Positions 1 through 6,229 of a DNA stretch of 6,989 bases are shown piece after piece (positions within the stretch are counted from its first letter, which is position 1; every line of letters begins with the position of its first letter). Where the stretch lies: assembly GCA_030668165.1 (NCBI GenBank), contig DAOUUM010000158.1:1-6989 (forward strand). Reading direction: 5' to 3'. The notes beneath the pieces are model-generated. The model made no database searches, was not told where the DNA came from, and saw only the letters and a list, made by a program, of their open reading frames with translations. A program made the translations under genes and the position numbers. Source of the DNA: Candidatus Heimdallarchaeota archaeon. Its GTDB lineage: Archaea; Asgardarchaeota; Heimdallarchaeia; Heimdallarchaeales; Kariarchaeaceae.

Positions 1-60
1 AAATAAAATTACTGAAAATTACAAAACAAACTAAAAAGAGAATAATATGGGATCCATAAA

Positions 61-1587
61 TTGAGAATAGTGGAAAATATAATTCTTGAATTTAAGAAAG
101 ATCCAGATTACAAGAAACTGTTTGTTAAAATACATGATTTATTAATGAACCAGTTTAATGCTGAAACAGGTACTCTTGATGATCAGGTATTCAATGGATT
201 AGATCCAGTCACAATAAAAACTATCAATATCATTTCTAGCCACTTTGGTATTGAGGTTGATCATGTAATTTCAGACTTTTCAAATGAATTAGAAAGGTTA
301 GAAAGATCAAACCAATCCATGATGGATACTCCCACATATATTTTACAATATGCTTTGGATGAGGGGACATGGAGTGTATTGTTCCGTAAATTACTGGGTC
401 GAATAATTGAGGGAAAATTTGCAAACATATTGAAATTGGATGATTTAATTTGGAACACAGGAGCATCAACCGCTGAGGATAGAATCTACTATTTGGTGGA
501 ATTTAAACAATTAACAGAGAGTTATATCGCTCCATTATATAATATTTGGAAAAAAGAACATCAGGAAAAAAACTATCAATTTATTGCTAAAAAGATTATC
601 AGTGGCGTTTACAATGTATTATTCCAGGATTCAGATCCAATTTATGAAGGAAGTAAACGTGTACTTCAATCAAAATTAGACTACATCGAGGATGATGGAT
701 CCTCTGATAGTTATCCACCTTGGGCCACAGAAGCTCGGGAATTGTGTAAATCCCTTCAAGGATATTATGAAAATGAAGAATTTCAAGGTGACCTAAATCT
801 ATATTTGATTACAACTGCTTTGATACAACGCGAGATCCTTATTGATAAGCATGAGAAACGTAAGAAAAATGCTGCCAAAATAAAAAAACTAGGGAACTAC
901 TCTGAACTTGTGTACAGGCTTGAATGGGATAAATTAGATCCTAATAACTTGCATTCCGTTGAGGAATTTAAAGGTAAAGTTGTAAATGAGCTATACAACC
1001 AACTAGAAGAAAGTCCAATTGAAGCTGCTCAGAATCTTCTATTGGAGATCTTGAATGGTATTTCTCTAGAAAAGACTACCACTGACAAGCTGGTAAAATC
1101 TTTTCAATTTATTATTGACAAGAAGAAAACCACCATACAGGATCCAATCGAGAGAGATAGTATCCTAGTTGAGACTATTCAGGATCAATTACCCAAAATA
1201 TTGATCAAATTACGGTCAAATCCTGAAATTATAAGAAAGGAAACAGCAAGAGAAGATATTAATGATTTACCAATCTGGAACTCATTCGAGGAAAATTTCA
1301 AAAGGGTAAGAAGACTTAAGGATAGAAAAATATCTTACCCCCTAATAACCAAATTAATCAACTCTACTTACAAAATAATAATAGAAAAATCATATCGACC
1401 GGGTGAGACTGCGAATATTATAATAGATAAGTTCAATGAGAGATTTCCAGAATTTGAAGTCAACGAGTACAAATCAGAGGTTAATAAGATAATCTCTGTT
1501 TATGACGTAGGTGCAAGAAGTTTACCTCAAGTAGATTCTAAACTGATTGATTATCTTAGTTTTGTTTTACACGAATTATTTGTTTGA
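61..1587 (+). CDS. Large helical orphan protein, 508 aa
   Basis: I do not recognise this protein. It is soluble-looking, with no signal peptide or membrane segment, is rich in Lys, Glu, Ile and Leu, and reads as almost entirely alpha-helical. A basic stretch lies around residues 263-277. Residues 177-212 and 429-464 share a loose pattern (KxI/L-I, then Tyr, then a Gly/Glu turn, then an amphipathic helix) that could be a diverged internal repeat. The frame opens after a TAA at 43-45. No ATG occurs in frame until about residue 29, so the start must be TTG at 61 or GTG at 70; neither has a convincing Shine-Dalgarno. The ATG at 47 is in another frame and stops within five codons. The gene ends 9 bp from the oppositely oriented membrane-protein gene. 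The long uninterrupted frame makes the gene certain; its function is unknown. Confidence 0.85.
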   Translation: MRIVENIILEFKKDPDYKKLFVKIHDLLMNQFNAETGTLDDQVFNGLDPVTIKTINIISSHFGIEVDHVISDFSNELERLERSNQSMMDTPTYILQYALDEGTWSVLFRKLLGRIIEGKFANILKLDDLIWNTGASTAEDRIYYLVEFKQLTESYIAPLYNIWKKEHQEKNYQFIAKKIISGVYNVLFQDSDPIYEGSKRVLQSKLDYIEDDGSSDSYPPWATEARELCKSLQGYYENEEFQGDLNLYLITTALIQREILIDKHEKRKKNAAKIKKLGNYSELVYRLEWDKLDPNNLHSVEEFKGKVVNELYNQLEESPIEAAQNLLLEILNGISLEKTTTDKLVKSFQFIIDKKKTTIQDPIERDSILVETIQDQLPKILIKLRSNPEIIRKETAREDINDLPIWNSFEENFKRVRRLKDRKISYPLITKLINSTYKIIIEKSYRPGETANIIIDKFNERFPEFEVNEYKSEVNKIISVYDVGARSLPQVDSKLIDYLSFVLHELFV

Positions 1588-1596
1588 ATAGCTTCA

Positions 1597-2265
1597 TTAA
1601 TCTTCGAGAGGATATTTTCTAGAAAGTAGAGAAAGACCGACCAAGACAAATTCAAATGCAATAACAGCAAAAATCCTGACGTATCCCTCCATATAATCAT
1701 CAAAGAATCCAAATGATCCAAAGATTGCCATTTCAATGCCTAATTTCATAAAAACTGCAAATATGAAATATTTGGAATTTTCTGGTAAGCGGACCATCAG
1801 TACTGAAAGACCAGCATTAATCCCAAAGATTGCAAGAAAAATTAATAGGTAGTAGATGAAATTTGATTCCAAACCCTCAAAAAATCCAGTGAATCTTGTT
1901 ATGAATTCACTTATTGACCAACCTAATCCAAATATTACTCCAAAAAGTATCTTGTTCTCAAAATGTTTCATGTATGTTGCTGCAAGGTATCTCATGATTT
2001 CAGTGATAAAGACAAAAACAATGACAATGCCGAAAACAATATATACATTATCATTCATAGCGGCTTGATATGTGGTATAATGACTTCTTGAAAATAATAC
2101 CAATAGTGGCAACGATGAAATTAGACCTGCTATGGCCCAGGCTGAACCACCAACAAAGAATAATTTAAGAAATGTATTCACTTCTTCCTTCTTGTGAAGA
2201 TAATAGGTAAAGGGAACAAAAATAACTACTGATATTAAAGCTGAAACAATTAATAGTAATTCCAT
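1597..2265 (-). CDS. Seven-helix membrane protein, YhfC/PrsW-type, probably catalytically degenerate
   Basis: This is a 222-residue integral membrane protein with about seven hydrophobic segments (near residues 3-22, 32-58, 73-96, 105-126, 137-158, 165-188 and 195-214). The layout and two motifs resemble the YhfC branch of the glutamic intramembrane protease (CPBP/PrsW-like) superfamily. TEIMR at 88-92 matches the EExxR motif, and GLGWSISE at 113-120 matches GxGHxxxE. The motif histidine is Trp116, the first Glu of the pair is Thr88, and helices five and six carry no His where the family usually has one. Proteolysis therefore looks unlikely, and a scaffold or binding role is my inference. The ATG at 2265 follows an AGGGGAT-like ribosome site, and a weak TATA-like AAATAAAG lies at 2298-2304. 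The gene is divergent from the MBL gene and convergent with the 508-residue orphan. Family placement rests on motifs alone. Confidence 0.75.
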   Translation of the reverse strand: MELLLIVSALISVVIFVPFTYYLHKKEEVNTFLKLFFVGGSAWAIAGLISSLPLLVLFSRSHYTTYQAAMNDNVYIVFGIVIVFVFITEIMRYLAATYMKHFENKILFGVIFGLGWSISEFITRFTGFFEGLESNFIYYLLIFLAIFGINAGLSVLMVRLPENSKYFIFAVFMKLGIEMAIFGSFGFFDDYMEGYVRIFAVIAFEFVLVGLSLLSRKYPLED

Positions 2266-2405
2266 CTAATCCCCTGTGAAATGTATTGCTTATTAACTTT
2301 ATTTCGAGATTTTCAGATATCTAATAGAAAATAATTAACTAAATTCTTTTCTTTCTAAAAATTGAAGATTATAATCTTTTTATTCACTTATGTTCTAGCA
2401 TATTT
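2266..2405. promoter_or_regulatory. Divergent intergenic promoter region
   Basis: This 140-bp gap separates the divergent membrane-protein and MBL-hydrolase genes and must carry both promoters. On the minus strand, AAATAAAG at 2298-2304 lies about 25 nt before a likely start point near 2276, leaving a leader of about 10 nt with the AGGGGAT ribosome site. On the plus strand, the TATA-like core TTATAA at 2369-2374 lies about 26 nt before roughly 2398. That gives a leaderless or very short-leader mRNA for the GTG at 2406, which has no Shine-Dalgarno. These promoter calls are inferred from spacing and A/T content. Confidence 0.5.
2365..2378. promoter_or_regulatory. 14-bp perfect palindrome, candidate operator
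   Basis: AAGATTATAATCTT reads identically on both strands. It coincides with the likely TATA box of the MBL gene, 27 bp upstream of its GTG. A symmetric site over the TATA element is where an archaeal dimeric repressor could block TBP/TFB. A/T-rich DNA produces some palindromes by chance, so this remains a candidate. Confidence 0.4.
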
Positions 2406-3140
2406 GTGGTCAAACTCACCTTTTTAGGAACTGGTAATGCATTCGGAATCGGAGGTAGACGTCAGTCTTCATATTTGATTGAGGGCAGTCGGACCCTCCT
2501 TTTGGATTGCGGTCCCTCCACAATACCTGCATTGAGAGGGAAGAATAAATCTTTTCTGGATATTGATGCCATCCTTCTAAGTCATCTTCATCCTGATCAC
2601 TATCTGGGTATTCCACAGTTGGTTATCGAGAATTACTATGTACTGAAAAGAAAAAAACCAGTACCAGTTTACTGTCCCATTGGAACTAAAGAAAAGATCA
2701 ATGAGGTAGCGAGTGTTCTATACACACCCGAGGTGGCTGATCATGTGAACCAAATACTAATTTTTCATGAGTTCGGGACTGATGAGAAACGAGACATCCC
2801 TGGAGGTTCGGTAACAACAATCAAGGCTGACCACTCTGATTGTGCACGTATGCAACTCATACAGATGGATGATAAGAGAATAGGTTACACAGGTGATTCT
2901 GCATTTCTAGCGGAATCCCTGAATAAATTATTACGGGGGGATATTGTGATTACAGAGGCATCATCAAGTGGGTATTCAATTCCTCATCATACAACACTGG
3001 AGGAACTGCTGACCATTGAAAATCCGGATGATGTACCTGTTTACCTGACTCATGTGGGTCAGACAATAATAGATAAAGCAGACGAAATATTTCCACCCCT
3101 CTATCTATCTTATGATGATTTGGAAATTGATTTGCAATGA
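2406..3140 (+). CDS. MBL-fold metallo-hydrolase (RNase Z/PhnP-like branch)
   Basis: This 244-residue protein is a complete metallo-beta-lactamase-fold hydrolase with an intact two-metal site. The N-terminal strand and turn FLGTG (6-10) is followed by RRQSSYLIE, LLLDCG (31-36, strand-end Asp34), and the signature HLHPDH (60-65; His60, His62, Asp64, His65). Other likely ligands are His143 in ADHSD, Asp164 in YTGDS and His216 in LTHVG. IPHHTTLEEL (192-201) resembles the region before the last motif in RNase Z-like and PhnP-like proteins. It is shorter than long-form RNase Z and I see no exosite arm, so tRNA 3' processing is not supported; it may cut a phosphodiester or another ester. It starts at GTG 2406, probably from a near-leaderless mRNA. 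Its stop overlaps the next start as ATGA, so it is co-translated with the E1-like gene. The fold is certain and the substrate unknown. Confidence 0.92.
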   Translation: MVKLTFLGTGNAFGIGGRRQSSYLIEGSRTLLLDCGPSTIPALRGKNKSFLDIDAILLSHLHPDHYLGIPQLVIENYYVLKRKKPVPVYCPIGTKEKINEVASVLYTPEVADHVNQILIFHEFGTDEKRDIPGGSVTTIKADHSDCARMQLIQMDDKRIGYTGDSAFLAESLNKLLRGDIVITEASSSGYSIPHHTTLEELLTIENPDDVPVYLTHVGQTIIDKADEIFPPLYLSYDDLEIDLQ

Positions 3141-4234
3141 AGGATATTAATTTTGATACATACTTCTCACGCCATTATCCACTATCGTCGATAGGTAAGG
3201 AAGGTCAGCTTAAACTCAAATACCGAACAGTATTAATAGCTGGGGTGGGGGGCCTTGGAACTGTAGCAGCTGAACTATTGTGCTCACTTGGTGTGGGTAA
3301 TCTAGTTCTAGTTGATTATGATGTCATAGAGGAATCAAATCTTCCAAGACAGAAATTATATTTCCCGGAAGATATAGGAAAGGCAAAAGTTGAGGTAGCA
3401 GAGGATAGATTGGGTCAGAGATATCCCTTCGTTAATATCACCAGTCATGCTGCAATAATAGATGGTCTATCAGCACCAGAATTAATCAAGGGGGTTGATC
3501 TGGTAATTGATGCACTTGATCTTTTCAGCACCAGAAAATCTTTGTTCAGAGCCTGTCACATCGCATCAATTCCGGTAATATTTGCTGGTGCAATCGCTGA
3601 TTCTGCTAATTTGATGACTTTTGATCATTCACCAGATAATCCCTGTTATAATTGCGTTCTGGGTAATATCAATGATGATGATGGACAGAGTTGTGCAATA
3701 AGGGGTGTAAATCCACTAATATTACATATGGTCGTTGGATTTCAAATTTCTGAAGCATTGAAAATATTACTTGACCAAGCACCTCTACTCACACAGACAA
3801 TGAAAATTATTGAACTAAACTCCTTGGAAATATATGATGTTAAATTTAATAAACTTGAGACATGTTCTGTTTGCAATCCAATGGATAGTTCTCCAGGCAA
3901 GCCCGGGGATATAAAGAAAGGCAATTATGAAATTGAGGGTTTTGGCAGTATTAATATAACATCAATGTGTGGCCGAAATACATGGATAATTGATCCATCT
4001 TGGGAAATTAATTGGGAAATTGAATCAGTAGTTGAATTATTGAAAAAATCACCAGATCTGTACCAGATAACCGTTACTGGGGATAAATACGTAACAGTAT
4101 TTATTGAAAATTCCCATATCAGTCTACTCAATACCGGAGTGACAACAGTAAAGAAATCAGATTCTCTCGAGACTGCAATTAGATTGTATACAGATCTTAT
4201 GAATTATATTAAAAAAAATACTACTAATCAATAA
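3137..4234 (+). CDS. E1-like adenylyltransferase (ThiF/MoeB/HesA family) with C-terminal extension
   Basis: This 365-residue protein has the canonical ThiF/MoeB/E1 core, which adenylates the C-terminal Gly of a ubiquitin-like or sulfur-carrier protein. FSRHY (10-14) holds the conserved Arg. The nucleotide loop is GVGGLG (36-41). Asp60 and Asp62, then SNLPRQ (67-72), Lys82/Lys84 and DALDLFSTR (125-133, with Asp125 and Asp128) complete the site. Zinc is expected at CYNC (170-173) and CSVC (243-246). Cys186 in SCAIRGV sits where ThiF has its persulfide-forming cysteine. Residues 250-365 are not rhodanese. They begin with CGR (278-280), continue into strands, and end in a helix, like a tail I recall on some archaeal and bacterial ThiF-family proteins. 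It overlaps the MBL gene by 4 bp and has no strong ribosome site of its own. No Ubl, E2 or JAB gene is visible, so sulfur transfer or conjugation remains open. Confidence 0.93.
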   Translation: MKDINFDTYFSRHYPLSSIGKEGQLKLKYRTVLIAGVGGLGTVAAELLCSLGVGNLVLVDYDVIEESNLPRQKLYFPEDIGKAKVEVAEDRLGQRYPFVNITSHAAIIDGLSAPELIKGVDLVIDALDLFSTRKSLFRACHIASIPVIFAGAIADSANLMTFDHSPDNPCYNCVLGNINDDDGQSCAIRGVNPLILHMVVGFQISEALKILLDQAPLLTQTMKIIELNSLEIYDVKFNKLETCSVCNPMDSSPGKPGDIKKGNYEIEGFGSINITSMCGRNTWIIDPSWEINWEIESVVELLKKSPDLYQITVTGDKYVTVFIENSHISLLNTGVTTVKKSDSLETAIRLYTDLMNYIKKNTTNQ

Positions 4235-4448
4235 AAACATTATATTTTAATAAGGCCAGTAACAACGTAATGGCTGACAATATTGAGACTATTATCAATC
4301 CGTAAGAAGTTGTTTTAATCGTCTTTTCTTTGCTATTTCCAAGATATAATGAATACCATATCAGGCCTGCAATGGACAGGATCAAAAATAATCCGAAAAA
4401 GAATGATATTGCGCCATTTGAAAGTAATGGTTTGAAAGCATCTGCCAA
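4224..4448 (-). CDS. Small two-helix membrane protein
   Basis: This 74-residue protein has two clear membrane helices, about 13-35 (Phe/Leu/Ile rich, ending in WYSLYLG) and 46-67, joined by a basic loop GNSKEKTIKTT. I recognise no family. The start is TTG at 4448, supported by a Shine-Dalgarno GAGG (4457-4460) 8 nt upstream and by a TATA box at 4482-4489 at the right distance. The gene runs opposite to the E1-like gene and its last 11 bp overlap that gene's end. The stop is TAG, just inside the overlap. The short basic loop should face the cytoplasm, putting both termini outside; this is inferred from the positive-inside rule. Confidence 0.7.
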   Translation of the reverse strand: MADAFKPLLSNGAISFFFGLFLILSIAGLIWYSLYLGNSKEKTIKTTSYGLIIVSILSAITLLLALLKYNVFID

Positions 4449-4481
4449 ATTTTATTCCTCAACTACAGTCAAAAATCATTA

Positions 4482-4489
4482 ATTTAAAA
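4482..4489 (-). promoter_or_regulatory. Archaeal TATA box for the small membrane protein
   Basis: On the minus strand this reads TTTTAAAT, preceded by purine/A-rich sequence as expected of a BRE. Its centre lies about 37 nt from the TTG start. A transcription start 25 nt downstream would leave a leader of about a dozen bases that just includes the GAGG ribosome site. Spacing and sequence agree, but this is inferred. Confidence 0.5.
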
Positions 4490-4585
4490 GTTAAATGATA
4501 CTAAGTGATTGAAAGATTGCTTTTTTTCTCGGATAATTAATTATGTCTAGAAATAGGATAGGCGATTTTGATTGCCATATCTTTT

Positions 4586-5422
4586 TTAGTTTTCATATAG
4601 AACCTTGTAAAGTTCATTGATACCATCGAATGTCGTTATCTTAACTGAGTTACCAATTCTTAATTGCAGGTTTTGGCTACTTATCTCTATTCGTGGACCT
4701 ATACCGTCCAAGTTAACTCTGATATCATGTCTTTTATGCAAACCATATAATCCCTTTTTCACATGATCTCCCTTGAATTCAATCTGAGATAATCCATCAA
4801 ATCCGGTTATCTGAGGATCTGCATTGACCGTGAGTTTGGTTAATTCGGTATTATCGTTGTAATAATCCTTCAAAGCCATAACTCGGTACCTGTAAGTATC
4901 CAATTCTCCAATTAATAATTCTTTCATTTCTTTTAGAAATGAATCACCATTTTTATCATGATGATTATCTGTTAGTAAAATCCCTTTCTCAGGCATCCAG
5001 TAAATCACATCTCTACTAAATTCTGCCACACTCGATTTTTCTATATTTCTGGACCTTGTTTTATCCAATTTAGCAATCATGAATATTCTTGGCTTATTGT
5101 ATAATTCAAGTACAATAGAGGAGTTAAGAGTGCCATAATGTTCCTTCAATATCTTTTTGATCTGTTTTAGACTAATACTCTTTTTCTCGACCTTGTATGA
5201 TAAAAACCAATTATCGAATAATCTACCAGCCTCGGCAAGTTTCCATACATTCTCAAACCGCTTTCTATCCCGTTCTATATCCTCATTTAATTTTCTAATC
5301 AGATCTTGAGTAGTAATTTTATCATCTAGGTCATAATACAGGTGATATTTTTGTAAAATATAATCTGATAATGATGAGATATACCCGGCTATTCTTCGAA
5401 TGGTCTGGTACTCAAGTTTCAG
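4586..5422 (-). CDS. Orphan protein, 278 aa, with probable CTG start
   Basis: I do not recognise this protein. Residues 1-91 are charged, aromatic-rich helices, and the remainder looks alpha/beta with a beta-rich C-terminus. A phrase recurs near the end: ITGFDGL at 205-211 and ITTFDGI at 262-268, with a related VNLDGIG between them, suggesting small repeated strands. The first ordinary start in frame is TTG at 5149, which would give 187 residues and no ribosome site. The frame stays open without a stop up to the upstream gene's TAA at 5435-5437. There AAGGAG (5431-5436) lies exactly 8 nt before CTG at 5420-5422, the only well-placed candidate, so I place the start there. The extra 91 codons read as normal protein. 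It follows the zinc-ribbon gene directly, in the same frame, and is presumably co-transcribed. The TTG start remains the alternative. Confidence 0.7.
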   Translation of the reverse strand: MKLEYQTIRRIAGYISSLSDYILQKYHLYYDLDDKITTQDLIRKLNEDIERDRKRFENVWKLAEAGRLFDNWFLSYKVEKKSISLKQIKKILKEHYGTLNSSIVLELYNKPRIFMIAKLDKTRSRNIEKSSVAEFSRDVIYWMPEKGILLTDNHHDKNGDSFLKEMKELLIGELDTYRYRVMALKDYYNDNTELTKLTVNADPQITGFDGLSQIEFKGDHVKKGLYGLHKRHDIRVNLDGIGPRIEISSQNLQLRIGNSVKITTFDGINELYKVLYEN

Positions 5423-5430
5423 ATTTATCG

Positions 5431-5436
5431 CTCCTT
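5431..5436 (-). promoter_or_regulatory. Shine-Dalgarno that decides a CTG start
   Basis: On the minus strand AAGGAG overlaps the stop codon of the zinc-ribbon gene and is followed after 8 nt by CTG (5420-5422). It argues for re-initiation on the downstream orphan gene. No ATG, GTG or TTG exists in that frame until 5149. Confidence 0.6.
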
Positions 5437-5845
5437 AAGGTTTGTACGTATCTCCATCAATATTGCCGGAGATCATCTTTTTCTCAATCATTTTAACTAA
5501 TATTTTTTCCAAATTCTCTTTTTGGGCACCCATTGAATTGGCAAATATCTCAATATCAAATTCGACATTCTCAGCTAATTTCTCGCTGATTTGGTCCTTC
5601 TTGGATTTACCTGCAAATTCACCCTTCGTCTTACCGATGGAACCACGAATTGTGTAACCACATTTGGGGCACTTCCAAACAGCCATCTGTGTGATCGTTA
5701 CATTACCTTCCTTATCAGGCATTGGGGCCACGAAGGGCCATGTCTTTCCTCGATTGTCCAGATCATCTTGCGAGCCGACTTCGAAAGAAAATTCACATTT
5801 CTTGCAGGTAAGGACTTTGATTTTTCCTTTTCTCTTCTTTGCCAT
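5435..5845 (-). CDS. Zinc-ribbon protein with PCI-like winged-helix tail
   Basis: This protein has 136 residues from the ATG at 5845. A basic N-terminus (MAKKRKGKIK) leads into a zinc ribbon with CKKC (Cys14, Cys17) and CPKCG (Cys59, Cys62), spaced by a 41-residue loop containing a WPFVAPMPD segment. After a basic linker, residues 84-131 form a probable winged helix. FDIEIFANSMG, a helix, then KMIEKKMISGNIDG follow the pattern of PCI-type and archaeal wHTH domains, with helix, recognition helix, and a wing ending in G-x-I-D. DNA, RNA or protein binding is therefore the likely role. An ATG at 5869 would add eight residues, but the 5845 start is preferred: GGTGAT (5850-5855) precedes it and a TATA-like box sits at 5871-5880. 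It is first in an operon with the CTG-start orphan. The fold call is fairly safe; the process is unknown. Confidence 0.8.
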   Translation of the reverse strand: MAKKRKGKIKVLTCKKCEFSFEVGSQDDLDNRGKTWPFVAPMPDKEGNVTITQMAVWKCPKCGYTIRGSIGKTKGEFAGKSKKDQISEKLAENVEFDIEIFANSMGAQKENLEKILVKMIEKKMISGNIDGDTYKP

Positions 5846-5870
5846 ATCTATCACCCAATAGAAATTCATC

Positions 5871-5880
5871 TAATATAATT
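5871..5880 (-). promoter_or_regulatory. TATA box for the zinc-ribbon operon
   Basis: AATTATATTA on the minus strand is centred about 30 nt before the ATG at 5845. Transcription would start near 5850, at or inside the upstream ATG's reading frame, which is one reason to prefer the 5845 start. The A/T-rich context makes the exact box uncertain. Confidence 0.45.
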
Positions 5881-6020
5881 ATTGGGAAATATTTGGTTAC
5901 ATATGCATTTTAATTGCACTTAAATTGAAATAAAACGAGCCTAAACCAAGCGAATCGTTTCGTTCGAAATTCAGTGAAAACAGTGAATCTGAGGAAGTGG
6001 AACTTATATATGAGAACTGA
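5881..6020. other. Intergenic stretch, no firm gene
   Basis: I see no convincing gene here. On the plus strand a frame is open from 5934 to a TGA at 6018 (28 codons, Ser/Glu-rich, ending ELIYEN), in the same frame as the remnant that follows; it could be an older part of that remnant. A short hairpin CGAA-8-TTCG lies at 5951-5966, and CAGTGAA occurs twice in close succession at about 5972-5987. None of these is strong enough for a firm call. Confidence 0.3.
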
Positions 6021-6184
6021 GATATAGTATTAAAGAGTAACTTTACAGAGCCAGTGATTAATAAGGACTACAAGGAGGTAGTCAGGTACTGATCGAGGAG
6101 TTTGATCCGGAGCTTATGAAGGACACAACCGCAGATTATGTAATGCATGATCTCAGATTCCAAAGTCTGGATCTTCACTTTTAA
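6021..6184 (+). pseudogene. Frameshifted short gene remnant
   Basis: Two abutting frames read like one protein. Codons 6021-6089 give a peptide ending INKDYKEVVRY before a TGA at 6090. A second frame, from CTG 6089 to TAA 6182, continues with LIEEFDPELMKDTTADYVMH and ends SLDLHF. Adding one base after 6089 fuses them smoothly as VVRY-LIEEF, so a single-base deletion is the simplest explanation. A TGA at 6018 closes the frame upstream and no good start is visible. I do not recognise the family; a decayed transposase or small acidic protein are both possible. The stop lies 46 bp before the TnpB start, so the TnpB element may have cut it short. The alternative is a 31-codon CTG-initiated peptide behind the AAGGAGGT at 6072-6079. 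Confidence 0.4.
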
Positions 6185-6200
6185 TCATCTCTATACAATG

Positions 6201-6207
6201 TTTATAA
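6201..6207 (+). promoter_or_regulatory. TATA box for tnpB
   Basis: TTTATAA is centred about 26 nt before the ATG at 6230, the usual distance from an archaeal TATA box to the transcription start. The tnpB mRNA would therefore be leaderless, consistent with the absence of a ribosome site. Confidence 0.5.
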
Positions 6208-6216
6208 CTGAATTCG

Positions 6217-6229
6217 ACAATTATATTGT
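6217..6229 (+). repeat. Short inverted repeat abutting the tnpB start
   Basis: ACAAT-TAT-ATTGT has 5-bp arms and a 3-base loop and ends at the base before the tnpB ATG. A further copy of ACAAT lies at 6195-6199. IS200/IS605 left ends carry small hairpins, so it may belong to the element end; it is also short and A/T-rich enough to arise by chance. Confidence 0.35.

Noticed and set aside
51..1145. Recurrent GATCC/GATCCA words in the first gene
   Set aside because: They encode Asp-Pro (GAT CCA) in the large orphan protein, so codon use explains them.
1856..2068. 70-codon plus-strand frame
   Set aside because: It is antisense to the seven-helix membrane protein and has no ribosome site or recognisable content.
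4521..4527. Run of seven T as a terminator for the MBL/E1 operon
   Set aside because: It lies almost 290 bp after the operon's stop, beyond an opposing gene, and has no hairpin before it.
4533..4544. 12-bp palindrome ATAATTAATTAT
   Set aside because: It is made only of A and T, is not placed on a promoter, and is expected by chance in such DNA.
5435..5437. In-frame TAA between the zinc-ribbon and orphan genes as recoded selenocysteine or pyrrolysine
   Set aside because: Selenocysteine uses TGA and pyrrolysine uses TAG. TAA is not known for either, and the AAGGAG at the stop fits re-initiation better.
5845..5869. Upstream ATG at 5869 as the start of the zinc-ribbon gene
   Set aside because: It lacks a ribosome site and lies at or before the likely transcription start, while ATG 5845 has GGTGAT in front.
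5442..5878. Plus-strand open frames of 65-95 codons
   Set aside because: They are antisense to the zinc-ribbon gene, whose two CxxC pairs and start signals show the coding strand.
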